NCBI GenBank assembly: GCA_030151925.1
Contig: JASLCY010000007.1
Coordinates: forward strand, 1 to 7,908
Source of the DNA: Oligoflexus sp.
GTDB lineage: Bacteria > Bdellovibrionota_B > Oligoflexia > Oligoflexales > Oligoflexaceae
Length of the DNA: 7,908 bases
Direction: 5' to 3'
The notes beneath the pieces were generated by a model. That model worked only from the letters and a program-made list of their open reading frames with translations, was not told the DNA's origin and ran no database searches. Below, piece by piece: positions 1 to 6,571 of the stretch. How positions within the stretch are numbered: the stretch's first letter is position 1; each line of letters opens with the position of its first letter. The position numbers were made by a program, and so were the translations under genes.

Positions 1-287
1 TCGGCCATGGTCAAATCGATCGCGAGGTCGATGCTGATGAGGAAGTTCGCGAGGTTCGCGCCCGACTTGGCGATGTACTCGGCCTTGAGGTTGTCGCGGT
101 TGGCGACGGCGAGCTCGCTCTCCACGACGGCGTTCACCTGCATATCGGCCATGAAGAGGGTCATGAGCGTGATCATGAACAAAGTGATGATGATGGCGAT
201 GCCGCGCTGCGACTCGCCTTTCTTCTCCGGTTCGCCCACCGGGAAACCGAAATAAGTCTTCACCTTGCCGTCCCCGTTGTTTCTCAT
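1..287 (-). CDS. gspK: Type II secretion system minor pseudopilin GspK (3'-truncated by window edge)
   Basis: GspK is the large minor pseudopilin that caps the pseudopilus tip. Only the first 95 codons are visible, and the frame stays open to the window edge. The leader is 29 residues, ending in KKGESQRG, followed by the hydrophobic helix IAIIITLFMITLMTLFMADM. Mature position 5 is Ile, not Glu; loss of Glu5 is characteristic of GspK and separates it from the other pseudopilins here. The next segment, with VVESELAVANRDNLKAEYIAKSG at about 56-78, matches the GspK region after the helix. The ATG at 287 is supported by GAGGAAG 6 nt upstream and lies 11 nt after gspJ. Most of the protein, including the large alpha-helical domain expected of GspK, lies outside the window. 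Confidence 0.93.
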   Translation of the reverse strand, partial: MRNNGDGKVKTYFGFPVGEPEKKGESQRGIAIIITLFMITLMTLFMADMQVNAVVESELAVANRDNLKAEYIAKSGANLANFLISIDLAIDLTMA

Positions 288-293
288 CTCGGG

Positions 294-300
294 CTTCCTC
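294..300 (-). promoter_or_regulatory. Ribosome-binding site of gspK overlapping the gspJ stop codon
   Basis: GAGGAAG on the minus strand, 6 nt before the gspK ATG at 287. It overlaps the gspJ TGA (301-299), so terminating ribosomes are placed directly on it. This supports both the gspK start and coupled translation. Confidence 0.75.
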
Positions 301-1069
301 AATAGTACGACGGCGTCTTCACCGGGTCCTTCGGCTCTTTGCCGAGCACGGCCCGCGGGAGGAAGACGACGGTTCGCATCGTATAGGTCGGATCGGTCTC
401 CGACACGGGTTCTTCGGGATTCGGCGGGTCGTAGGCATAGGCCTCGACCACGATCTCCACCATGCGCGGGAGCTGGTCGCGCCAGTCGCTGCGGTTGGAA
501 TCCCACTCTTCTCGCCACTCCGTCCCGTCCCAGGGGCGGATCTTGAACGACTTGATGTTCTGCGCGAGGATGCTCATCGGGATGTCCTGCTCGAGATCCT
601 CGGGCAAGGTCGCGGCCTCACCCCTATAGAGGTTCGGGCGGTTGGTCTTGGGATCCTTGTCGATGCGGTAGATGACGAAGGTCTGATCCGATTCCTTGGC
701 GTTCGCCATGTGGGGGATGTGGTTCATCGTCGTCATGCGCAGCTCGGCGCTGTTATCCCAGGGTTTGATGCGGAAGAGCGTCTTGATCTCCGCCTTGCGG
801 ATGAAGACCTGCTGCGACGGCACGAGGAACGAGTGCTGCAGGTCGTCCGAGACCTTCTGCAGGATCACGTTGATGCGGTGCGTGACGCGCGAGCGCTGCG
901 AGAGCTCGATGCGCATATCGAGGCCGTTGCGCAGGACGCTCGACGTCGCCATCGTCATGATCAGCATCAGCGTCACGGCAAAGATAATCTCGAGCAGCGT
1001 CAGGCCGCTCTCGCCGTTCCAGGTTTTGTTCTGTCCCTTTGATGACAACAACTCGTTATCCTTCTTCAC
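299..1069 (-). CDS. gspJ: Type II secretion system minor pseudopilin GspJ
   Basis: GspJ joins GspI and GspK at the pseudopilus tip. The 256-residue product has a 22-residue leader ending in NGESG, then LTLLEIIFAVTLMLIMTMAT with Glu at +5 (E27); Leu replaces the common Phe at +1. Downstream, an amphipathic stretch (about 56-80, with RSRVTHRINVILQKVSDDL) and the C-terminal LPRMVEIVVEAYAY (200-213) fit the GspJ fold, and the length is only modestly above the usual 200 or so. The start given is a GTG at 1069, 5 nt after the gspI stop and without a clear ribosome site. A TTG at 1051 has AAGGAT 6 nt upstream and would still leave a 16-residue leader, so the true start is uncertain. The TGA stop lies 11 nt before gspK, and its region is shared with the gspK ribosome-binding site. 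Confidence 0.92.
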   Translation of the reverse strand: MKKDNELLSSKGQNKTWNGESGLTLLEIIFAVTLMLIMTMATSSVLRNGLDMRIELSQRSRVTHRINVILQKVSDDLQHSFLVPSQQVFIRKAEIKTLFRIKPWDNSAELRMTTMNHIPHMANAKESDQTFVIYRIDKDPKTNRPNLYRGEAATLPEDLEQDIPMSILAQNIKSFKIRPWDGTEWREEWDSNRSDWRDQLPRMVEIVVEAYAYDPPNPEEPVSETDPTYTMRTVVFLPRAVLGKEPKDPVKTPSYY

Positions 1070-1074
1070 TCGGA

Positions 1075-1848
1075 TCAGGGCGTCGTGGGAACCGTAGGCG
1101 TCGTCGTCGAACCCGGCGCCGCCGTAGCGCCCGGCACGCCGCCCGGCACGTTCGTGGCCGCCGGCGTCGTCTTCGGAGCGTTATCCTTCGGTGCGTTCGG
1201 ATCCATCTTCTTCCGGACCTGGTCCCAGGTATTGGCCTTGGTCAGGATATATTCGTCGAGCTTCTTCTGGTTCGTGATGAGATACGTCAGCGCCACCGAA
1301 TTGCGGCGCGCGCCCTCCGGCCACGAGACCTCGACGTGCGCGGTCTTCATCATATGGTCGCCGAAGATCTGCTTCACGATCCCGTCGAGGCCGGGGATGC
1401 CGGCCATCGAGCTCTTCTCCTCGCCGTTCAGCTTTTCCTTCTCTTTCTCGTCGTCCGACTTCGCGCCGCCGCCCTGGAGGAAGTCCATCAGCGGCAGTTT
1501 CCACTCGGCGATCTCGATCGAGTACTTGTAGTCCTGGTCGGGATCCGTGAGGTCCTTGAAAGGCTCGTCCTTCACGCTGACCTCGAGGTCCTTGAGATCG
1601 TACTGCGCGTAGTTGTATTCGATGCGCGACATGAGGCGCTTCGCGAGCCAGGTCGCCTCCGTGGCTTTCTTCGAATAATCGGTGATCTCGAGCAGGCTGC
1701 CCTGCCCGCCCGAAACCTGCATCACGACCGCCGTAAGCAGGCCCACGGCGATGATGACCTCGAGCAGCGTGAAGCTGTATTCTTTGTCTTTGCGTTTCAC
1801 GGGCGGCGGAACGTAATCGTTCTCAACGGCCTTTTTCGCCAGGGTCAT
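1075..1848 (-). CDS. gspI: Type II secretion system minor pseudopilin GspI (with unusual cleavage site)
   Basis: GspI is the core of the pseudopilus tip complex and binds GspJ and GspK. The pilin-like N-terminus is FTLLEVIIAVGLLTAVVMQV (26-45) with Glu at +5 (E30), after a 25-residue leader. The residue before the predicted cut is Ser25 (KDKEYS), not the near-invariant Gly. A conserved-looking helix region with ATEATWLAKRLMSRIEYN follows, as in GspI. At 257 residues it is about twice the usual 120-130. The excess is a Gly/Asp/Glu/Lys-rich segment at about 126-148 and a Pro/Thr/Ala-rich tail at about 216-257. The ATG at 1848 has AGAGGTGG about 9 nt upstream, within the end of gspH, and overlaps gspH by 26 nt, pointing to translational coupling. 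The TGA stop is 5 nt before gspJ. Identity comes from motif plus position between gspH and gspJ. Confidence 0.9.
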   Translation of the reverse strand: MTLAKKAVENDYVPPPVKRKDKEYSFTLLEVIIAVGLLTAVVMQVSGGQGSLLEITDYSKKATEATWLAKRLMSRIEYNYAQYDLKDLEVSVKDEPFKDLTDPDQDYKYSIEIAEWKLPLMDFLQGGGAKSDDEKEKEKLNGEEKSSMAGIPGLDGIVKQIFGDHMMKTAHVEVSWPEGARRNSVALTYLITNQKKLDEYILTKANTWDQVRKKMDPNAPKDNAPKTTPAATNVPGGVPGATAAPGSTTTPTVPTTP

Positions 1849-2629
1849 GGCTTAAATCCACCTCTTTGTAACCGGATTCAACTTCCGCGAGACCTTCCCA
1901 GGGGCGGGTGGTCACGGTGTAGGTGAGTTGATCCCATTTCGATTTATCGGATTCATCCGCCGGCGCGAGATAAATCACGGCGCGCTCGACATACCCTTCC
2001 GGGAAGAAATACAGATAGGCGTAACCGTCGGCCTGCAGCTCCTCGTAGGTCTGCATAGCCTTGTGATGCTCCGCCTGCATCGAGCGCAGCATGAAGCGCG
2101 GGCCGAGAGAACGTTTATTCCACTCGGAATCGGAGACCTGCGTCCACACCGCGGGTTTCAGGACCGTGGAGGCGGAGAGCAGCGGCGAAGTCGGTTTGAT
2201 GGGCTTGCCGGTATCGGGATCCTCGGCGTCCTTGCCTGCGAGCTCCACGAATTCCTTCATATCCTCGTCGAACTTCTCGGCCTCTTCCTTGGCTTCCTGC
2301 GGGGAAAGGTCGTGGTTCTGCTGGTTCTCGCTGAATTGGAAATCGACGCGTTCGGTGGTCTCGAGCCAGTAGTCGCCGGTCTTGAACTCGAAGACGAGGC
2401 GATAGGGCTTGCGATGGAGGACGGCCATATCGTAGGCGGCGCGGATGTCGCCGGCGAGGCCGTTCACCTTGGAGCTGGCTTCGGTGGAAGGCACGATATT
2501 GAAGTTGGGAATGACGACGATGAAGATCACGGCCATGATCGAGATCACGAGCAGGACCTCGAGGAGGGTGAAGCCCGCGGAGCCGCCGCCGCGCTTCGAT
2601 TTGACGATTTCAGAGAAACTCGGACGCAT
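1823..2629 (-). CDS. gspH: Type II secretion system minor pseudopilin GspH
   Basis: GspH is a minor pseudopilin near the pseudopilus tip, next to the GspI-J-K complex. The start chosen is the ATG at 2629, giving 268 residues with a short GAGG upstream; an in-frame TTG at 2668 would add 13 residues but has no visible ribosome site. The leader ends in GGGSAG (cleavage after G19), followed by FTLLEVLLVISIMAVIFIVV with Glu at +5 (E24). The C-terminal half carries FFPEGYVERAVIYL, typical of the GspH fold. At roughly 160-190 residues for usual family members, this one is long. The excess is mainly a hydrophilic, acidic and Lys-rich insertion at about 98-152 (for example SPQEAKEEAEKFDEDMKEF). Its last codons overlap gspI by 26 nt. 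Assignment as GspH rather than another minor pseudopilin rests on gene order and the C-terminal motif. Confidence 0.9.
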   Translation of the reverse strand: MRPSFSEIVKSKRGGGSAGFTLLEVLLVISIMAVIFIVVIPNFNIVPSTEASSKVNGLAGDIRAAYDMAVLHRKPYRLVFEFKTGDYWLETTERVDFQFSENQQNHDLSPQEAKEEAEKFDEDMKEFVELAGKDAEDPDTGKPIKPTSPLLSASTVLKPAVWTQVSDSEWNKRSLGPRFMLRSMQAEHHKAMQTYEELQADGYAYLYFFPEGYVERAVIYLAPADESDKSKWDQLTYTVTTRPWEGLAEVESGYKEVDLSHDPGEKGR

Positions 2630-2740
2630 GGACCTCAGGGCTCCCCTGCTCAAGCGAGCATCAGCCAAAGAAAATCGTGATGACGTGGGCCTTGAATATT
2701 ATCGCAAGAAGTCGGGAGCGGGCGCGCTGGTGTTCTTCGG

Positions 2741-2779
2741 AAAAACACCCGAATCTCCAAGGAAATTCAGGTGTTTTTT
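2741..2779 (-). terminator. Intrinsic, possibly bidirectional terminator after gspG
   Basis: The arms AAAAACACCCGAAT (2741-2754) and ATTCAGGTGTTTTT (2765-2778) pair over 14 positions, one of them a wobble or mismatch depending on strand, around a 10-nt loop. On the minus-strand transcript the stem ends in a five-U run (complement of 2741-2745). On the plus strand it ends in six T (2774-2779). It lies 9 nt after the gspG stop and inside the operon, so on the minus strand it probably attenuates rather than fully stops transcription into gspH. Confidence 0.85.
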
Positions 2780-2788
2780 CGCTGAGAT

Positions 2789-3271
2789 TCACTTCGGAGC
2801 GGCTTCGCCGCCGTTGGCCGCGTCGGGCGGATAGATCACGTCGTCCGCCGTTCCCATCTCACCGTCGAGGCCGGCCGAGGTGATTTTGAACGACTTGCTA
2901 CCGTTCGATTCATAAGCGAAATCGTTACCCCATGGATCCTTGAGTTTCTCGGCCTCGGTGTAAGGGCCTCTCCAGTTCTTGGCGGAAGGGGGAGCCGTTA
3001 CGAGAGCCGCCAGACCTTCTTCGGTCGTGGGGTAATGGTTGTTGTTGAGTTTATAGAGACGAAGCGCCTGCTCGAGCTGCTGGGCCGAGATACGCGCCAG
3101 GTCCGTCTTCGCATCGTCGCTGCTCTTGAGGACGTTGGTCATAACGATGGTCATGATGGTACCGATCAGCGCGATCACGATGAGGATCTCGATGATGGTC
3201 ATGCCCGCTTCGCGGCGAGCGTCCTTCTCAAAGGGTTTCAACAGCAGTTTCAGCGAATGTTTCACGTTCAT
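2789..3271 (-). CDS. gspG: Type II secretion system major pseudopilin GspG
   Basis: GspG is the main subunit of the periplasmic pseudopilus. The 160-residue precursor has a basic 23-residue leader ending in REAG, then the type IV pilin-like N-terminus MTIIEILIVIALIGTIM with Glu at mature position 5 (E28). Prepilin peptidase should cut after G23, leaving Met at +1 instead of the usual Phe. The globular part has the GspG signatures YPTTEEGL at 80-87, GPY at 102-104 and DPWGN at 112-116. The C-terminal DGEMGTADD at 136-144 matches the acidic calcium-binding loop of the family. A short tail (AANGGEAAPK) follows. The ATG is fixed by GAGGAG 7 nt upstream. The gene is isolated on both sides: a 185-nt leader region with hairpins before it, and an intrinsic terminator 9 nt after its stop. 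This suggests its own expression level. Confidence 0.97.
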   Translation of the reverse strand: MNVKHSLKLLLKPFEKDARREAGMTIIEILIVIALIGTIMTIVMTNVLKSSDDAKTDLARISAQQLEQALRLYKLNNNHYPTTEEGLAALVTAPPSAKNWRGPYTEAEKLKDPWGNDFAYESNGSKSFKITSAGLDGEMGTADDVIYPPDAANGGEAAPK

Positions 3272-3278
3272 TGTAAGA

Positions 3279-3284
3279 CTCCTC
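3279..3284 (-). promoter_or_regulatory. Strong ribosome-binding site of gspG
   Basis: GAGGAG on the minus strand, 7 nt before the ATG at 3271. It is the best Shine-Dalgarno match among the genes here, which fits the need for far more GspG than other components, and it fixes the gspG start. Confidence 0.85.
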
Positions 3285-3304
3285 AGGATCGTCTTTTACC
3301 ACCC

Positions 3305-3326
3305 GTTCGATGAGTTCCTCATGAAC
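3305..3326. repeat. Inverted repeat (hairpin B) upstream of gspG
   Basis: GTTC-(g)-ATGAG-ttc-CTCAT-GAAC (plus strand) can form a 9-bp stem with one bulged base and a 3-nt loop. It lies 34 nt upstream of the gspG start codon. Its ATGAG/CTCAT arms are identical in sequence to the centre of the neighbouring inverted repeat at 3341-3368, so the two elements could pair with each other instead of internally. No T run follows it on either strand. Confidence 0.5.
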
Positions 3327-3340
3327 CCAACGATTTTTCG

Positions 3341-3368
3341 GAAGCTATCTCATAAATGAGATGGCTTC
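3341..3368. repeat. Inverted repeat (hairpin A) upstream of gspG
   Basis: The 28-nt segment GAAGC-T-ATCTCA-TAAA-TGAGAT-G-GCTTC folds into a 12-position stem with one mismatched or wobble position (C-A on minus-strand RNA, T-G on plus-strand RNA) and a 4-nt loop. On the minus-strand transcript it is followed by CGAAAAATCG rather than a T run, so it is not a standard terminator of gspF. It would lie in the leader of gspG mRNA or in the gspF-gspG junction of a longer transcript, where it could stabilise or mark processing of RNA. Function is inferred only. Confidence 0.6.
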
Positions 3369-3456
3369 TCGCCACCTAGACCCGTCTTAATCCTAGACTA
3401 GCCCAGACTGAGAGTATCATCTCGGGCACCCCTCGTACAGAGCGCAATCGGCCGCC

Positions 3457-4692
3457 CTACTTGATCTGCTTCATAATATTCATCATCGGGAGCACCATCG
3501 CAACAATGACGGTTACCGCGATGATCATGAGGAAGATCATCATGATCGGCTCGATGAGGGAGATCATCTTAGCGATCTTGCGCTCCACCTCGGAGTCGTA
3601 GGCCTTCGCCACGTGCGCGAGCATGGTCGTGAGTTCGCCGGTCTTCTCGCCGGTGGAGATCATGTGGGTCACGAGGCTCGGGAACTGGCCGCTCTTGGCG
3701 ATGCAGTTGGCCAGGCTGTTACCCTCCTGGACCTCGGTCTTGGCCTGCTCGAGGACCGCCGAGAGGATGCGGTTGTTCACCACGTTTTTGGTGATGTCGA
3801 GTGCGGGGATAATGGGCACGCCCGACGCCAAAAGGGTCGAGAGAGTTTTTGTAAAACGCGAAACCGCCAGCATCATGAACACCGGGCCGATGACCGGCGC
3901 CTTCAGCAGTATGCTATCGAACTTGGTGCGGCCGGCTTCGGTCGAGACCCAGCGCTGGAAGGCATAAGCCGCGCCGGCGATCACGATGATGGGCACGTAC
4001 CAGTAGCCCTGCAAAAAGCTCGAGAAAGCGATCAGAGCCTTGGTATACCAGGGAATCTCGACGCGCATCGACGTAAACACCTTGGTCAGCTTCGGCACGA
4101 TCACGACGAGGAGGAACACCACGACGCCGAGCGACGCGACGATCATGACCGATGGATACACCATCGCCTGAACGATCTTACCGCGCACCGCCACCTGGTA
4201 TTCCATGAAGTCCGAGAGACGTTCGAGCACCGTTCCGAGGTTACCCGAGGATTCGCCGGCCTTCACCATGTTCACGTAGAGGCGGTTGAAGACCTTCGGG
4301 AAGGCCGCGCTCGAATCCGCGAGCGACTTGCCCTCCGAGACCGAGTCCTTCACCGAGCTCAGGACGTTGCGCAGGGTTGGATTGTCCACCTGCTGCGAGA
4401 GCGCTTTGAGGGACTCGTCGAGCGGCACGTGCGCGCCCTGGAGGGTCGCGAACTGGCGAATCATGATCGAGAGATCGTCGAGGCTCACGCCCTGCTCGAG
4501 AAACGAGAGGTTGAAAGGCGCCTTGCCGCCCGTAGCGGAGCTCGACGCTTTTTCTTCCTTGATCTCGGCCACGATGATCTTGTTGCGCTGGCGCAAAGTC
4601 TGACGGGCGCTCCGTTCCGAGTCCGCATCGATGCGGCCCTTAACGTTTGCGCCCGATTTCGAGTCGTAGCCTTTGTAGGCGTAAAGAGGCAT
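3457..4692 (-). CDS. gspF: Type II secretion system inner-membrane platform protein GspF
   Basis: GspF is the polytopic inner-membrane platform that couples GspE ATP hydrolysis to extraction and stacking of pseudopilins. Its 411 residues are close to the family norm of about 400. It starts with the typical MPLYAYKGYD and contains two T2SSF repeats. The halves are recognisable by VKAGESSGNL at 143-152 and ISTGEKTGEL at 345-354, each preceded by an FP pair (131-132, 337-338). Hydrophobic segments at about 180-202, 232-246 and 381-404 are the expected membrane helices. The ATG at 4692 has no good Shine-Dalgarno sequence and lies only 7 nt after the gspE stop, so translation probably depends on gspE. 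The TAG stop is followed by a 185-nt spacer before gspG, the largest gap in the operon. PilC of type IV pili is the only near alternative, and the pseudopilin neighbours rule it out. Confidence 0.98.
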   Translation of the reverse strand: MPLYAYKGYDSKSGANVKGRIDADSERSARQTLRQRNKIIVAEIKEEKASSSATGGKAPFNLSFLEQGVSLDDLSIMIRQFATLQGAHVPLDESLKALSQQVDNPTLRNVLSSVKDSVSEGKSLADSSAAFPKVFNRLYVNMVKAGESSGNLGTVLERLSDFMEYQVAVRGKIVQAMVYPSVMIVASLGVVVFLLVVIVPKLTKVFTSMRVEIPWYTKALIAFSSFLQGYWYVPIIVIAGAAYAFQRWVSTEAGRTKFDSILLKAPVIGPVFMMLAVSRFTKTLSTLLASGVPIIPALDITKNVVNNRILSAVLEQAKTEVQEGNSLANCIAKSGQFPSLVTHMISTGEKTGELTTMLAHVAKAYDSEVERKIAKMISLIEPIMMIFLMIIAVTVIVAMVLPMMNIMKQIK

Positions 4693-4699
4693 AGATAAC

Positions 4700-6541
4700 T
4701 TAACCCTTCTCTACGTCGGCACCCATATCCTCAAGTTCGTCCGTCTGCGTTTTGCGGACGGCTTCTTCAAGCGAGGTTTCGCCGAGCAATACTTTATTGA
4801 GAGCCGAGTCACGGAGGGTTGACATACCCTTGTCGATCGCGAGTTTTTTGATCTGCTTCGAATCCTGCGTCTGCAGGATGAGGGCGCGGATTTCGTCGTC
4901 GAACACGAGCAGCTCGTAGACACCCATACGGCCGTAGTAACCGATGCCGAAGCAGCGATCGCAGCCGGGGCCCGCACGATAGATCTGGCGGCCGCGAAGT
5001 TCGGAGCGCGGCAGGCCCATCACGGAAAGCTCGGCGTCGCTCGGCTCGTAGGCCTCGCGGCAGTTCATGCAGATCTTCCGGAGAAGGCGGGTCGCCATGA
5101 TCCCGAGGACCGCGGTCGAGAGCTGGAACGGCTGGATGCCGAAGTCCATGAAACGCGTGACGGTGGAGGCGGTATCGTTGGTGTGGAGCGTCGAGAGCAC
5201 CAAGTGACCGGTGATCGAGGCCTGGACCGCGATCCTCGCCGTTTCCGCATCCCGGATCTCACCGATCATGATCACGTCCGGATCCTGGCGGAGGATGGCG
5301 CGGAGGCCGCTGGCGAAGGTCATGCCGATCTTATCCTTCACCTCGATCTGACCGACGCCCGAAACTTGGTATTCGACCGGGTCTTCGATGGTGAGGATGT
5401 TGATGTCGCTGGTGTTCACGTGCATGAGCGCCGCGTAGAGCAGCGTGGATTTACCGGAACCCGTAGGACCGGTGACCAGCACGATACCGTGCTTCTGCTG
5501 GACCAGGGACGAGAAGGATTCGTAGATGCGTTTCTCGAGGCCCATCTGGTCGAGGCGTTTACCGCCCGCGGACTTATCGAGGAGACGCATGACGATGCGC
5601 TCGCCGTAAGCGACCGGGACCACCGAGAGACGGACGTCGATGTCTTTACCCGCGACCTTGATCGAGATACGGCCGTCCTGCGGGATGCGTTTCTCGGCGA
5701 TATCGAGCTTACCGATAACCTTGATGCGCGAGGCGACCGAGGCCGCGTGGCGACGGTGCACCTGGGTCTTGTCCTGGAGCATGCCGTCGATGCGGAAGCG
5801 CACGAGCATCTCCGTTTCCGAAGGCTCGATGTGGATATCGGAGGCGCGCTCCTTCACCGCTCGGGCGAGCAGGCCGTTGACGAGGCGGATGATGGGCTTC
5901 TCGTCGTCGGAGGATTCGAGCAAGTCGCGGGTCTGCTCGAGGTCTTCCTCATCCCCCACTCCGTCCACGCTCAGCTCGTCGAGGACTTTCTGCGAGGCGT
6001 CGTTCGCGCGTTCGAACACGCGGTTGATCGCGTTCTCGATGATGGCCGGCGCGCTCACGATCATGTTGATGTTGGTCGAGAGGATCAGGCGCAGGTCGTC
6101 GAGCGGATGGATATTGAGCGGATCCGCGACCACGACCGTGACGTTGAAATCGTCGCGGGCGATGGGTAAGATCTTGTTATCACGACAGAATTGGATGGGG
6201 ATATTATCGACCAGGGTCGGGTCGATATCGTTCAGCGGGAGACGGTCGTAGTAAGGCAGGTCGAGCTGCATCGCGAGCGCGCGCAGCATCGATTCTTCCG
6301 TCACGTAGTCCTTGGCGACGAGGACCTCACCGAGCTTCTTGGTGTTGCCTTCCGCGTTCTGCTCGCGGAGGGCTTCATCCAGCTGCTTCTGGGTGATCGT
6401 CTTCGATTCGATGAGAATCTGACCTAAAGTCTTGTGCTGGAGACTGCGGAAGTCCACCGACGGGAGCTGGGTCCAGCTCAGGCCCTTCATAGGGTCGTCG
6501 GTGCGTTCCTCATTGGGATTTTTATCCAGACTCTCGCTCAT
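4700..6541 (-). CDS. gspE: Type II secretion system assembly ATPase GspE
   Basis: GspE is the hexameric cytoplasmic ATPase that powers pseudopilus assembly; in the family it docks on GspL and GspF. All hallmarks are visible in the 613 residues: Walker A GPTGSGKS at 358-365, Asp box EDPVEY at 386-391, Walker B region DPDVIMIGEIRD at 420-431, His box GHLVLSTLHTN at 445-455, and RASDIHIEP at 232-240 before the core. A tetracysteine zinc site is present (C491-x2-C494 and C527-x2-C530), as in GspE rather than in PilT. The N-terminus (about 38-97) has two MshEN/T2SSE_N-like units starting LGQILIESK and LGEVLVAKD. The ATG at 6541 is 30 nt after gspD and has only a weak purine-rich ribosome site, so coupling to gspD is plausible. 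The TAA stop is 7 nt before gspF. No defect is seen. Confidence 0.98.
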   Translation of the reverse strand: MSESLDKNPNEERTDDPMKGLSWTQLPSVDFRSLQHKTLGQILIESKTITQKQLDEALREQNAEGNTKKLGEVLVAKDYVTEESMLRALAMQLDLPYYDRLPLNDIDPTLVDNIPIQFCRDNKILPIARDDFNVTVVVADPLNIHPLDDLRLILSTNINMIVSAPAIIENAINRVFERANDASQKVLDELSVDGVGDEEDLEQTRDLLESSDDEKPIIRLVNGLLARAVKERASDIHIEPSETEMLVRFRIDGMLQDKTQVHRRHAASVASRIKVIGKLDIAEKRIPQDGRISIKVAGKDIDVRLSVVPVAYGERIVMRLLDKSAGGKRLDQMGLEKRIYESFSSLVQQKHGIVLVTGPTGSGKSTLLYAALMHVNTSDINILTIEDPVEYQVSGVGQIEVKDKIGMTFASGLRAILRQDPDVIMIGEIRDAETARIAVQASITGHLVLSTLHTNDTASTVTRFMDFGIQPFQLSTAVLGIMATRLLRKICMNCREAYEPSDAELSVMGLPRSELRGRQIYRAGPGCDRCFGIGYYGRMGVYELLVFDDEIRALILQTQDSKQIKKLAIDKGMSTLRDSALNKVLLGETSLEEAVRKTQTDELEDMGADVEKG

Positions 6542-6571
6542 GCCTGCTCTCTACCTGCTAAAGGAAGTGTC

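Noticed and set aside
1..287. Missing Glu at +5 of the last pseudopilin as a possible defect
   Set aside because: GspK proteins normally lack Glu5, so this is expected and supports the assignment.
1039..2680. Plus-strand open frames antisense to gspI and gspH (295 and 250 codons)
   Set aside because: Arg/His/Leu-rich translations without family features, lying fully opposite genuine pseudopilin genes.
2630..2740. A promoter for gspH-I-J-K, based on the AT-rich GATAATATT on the minus strand
   Set aside because: A -10-like sequence is present but no matching -35 element lies at the right distance, so it is not reported as a promoter.
3296..3322. Eight-codon minus-strand reading frame (MRNSSNGW) before gspG as a possible leader peptide
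   Set aside because: No ribosome-binding site precedes it, it has no run of regulatory codons, and so short a frame is expected by chance.
3375..3398. Direct repeat CCTAGAC at 3375-3381 and 3392-3398, 17 nt apart, as a possible operator
   Set aside because: Seven-base repeats in a short spacer are weak evidence, and no clear promoter could be placed beside them.
3613..4698. Long plus-strand open frame (361 codons) antisense to gspF
   Set aside because: Its product is rich in His, Arg, Asp and Glu with no recognisable domain, and it covers gspF almost exactly. It arises from the GC-rich codon use of gspF on the other strand.
5183..6169. Long plus-strand open frame (328 codons) antisense to gspE
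   Set aside because: It is the reverse-complement shadow of highly conserved ATPase motifs; its composition is that of an antisense frame and it has no domain or ribosome site of its own.
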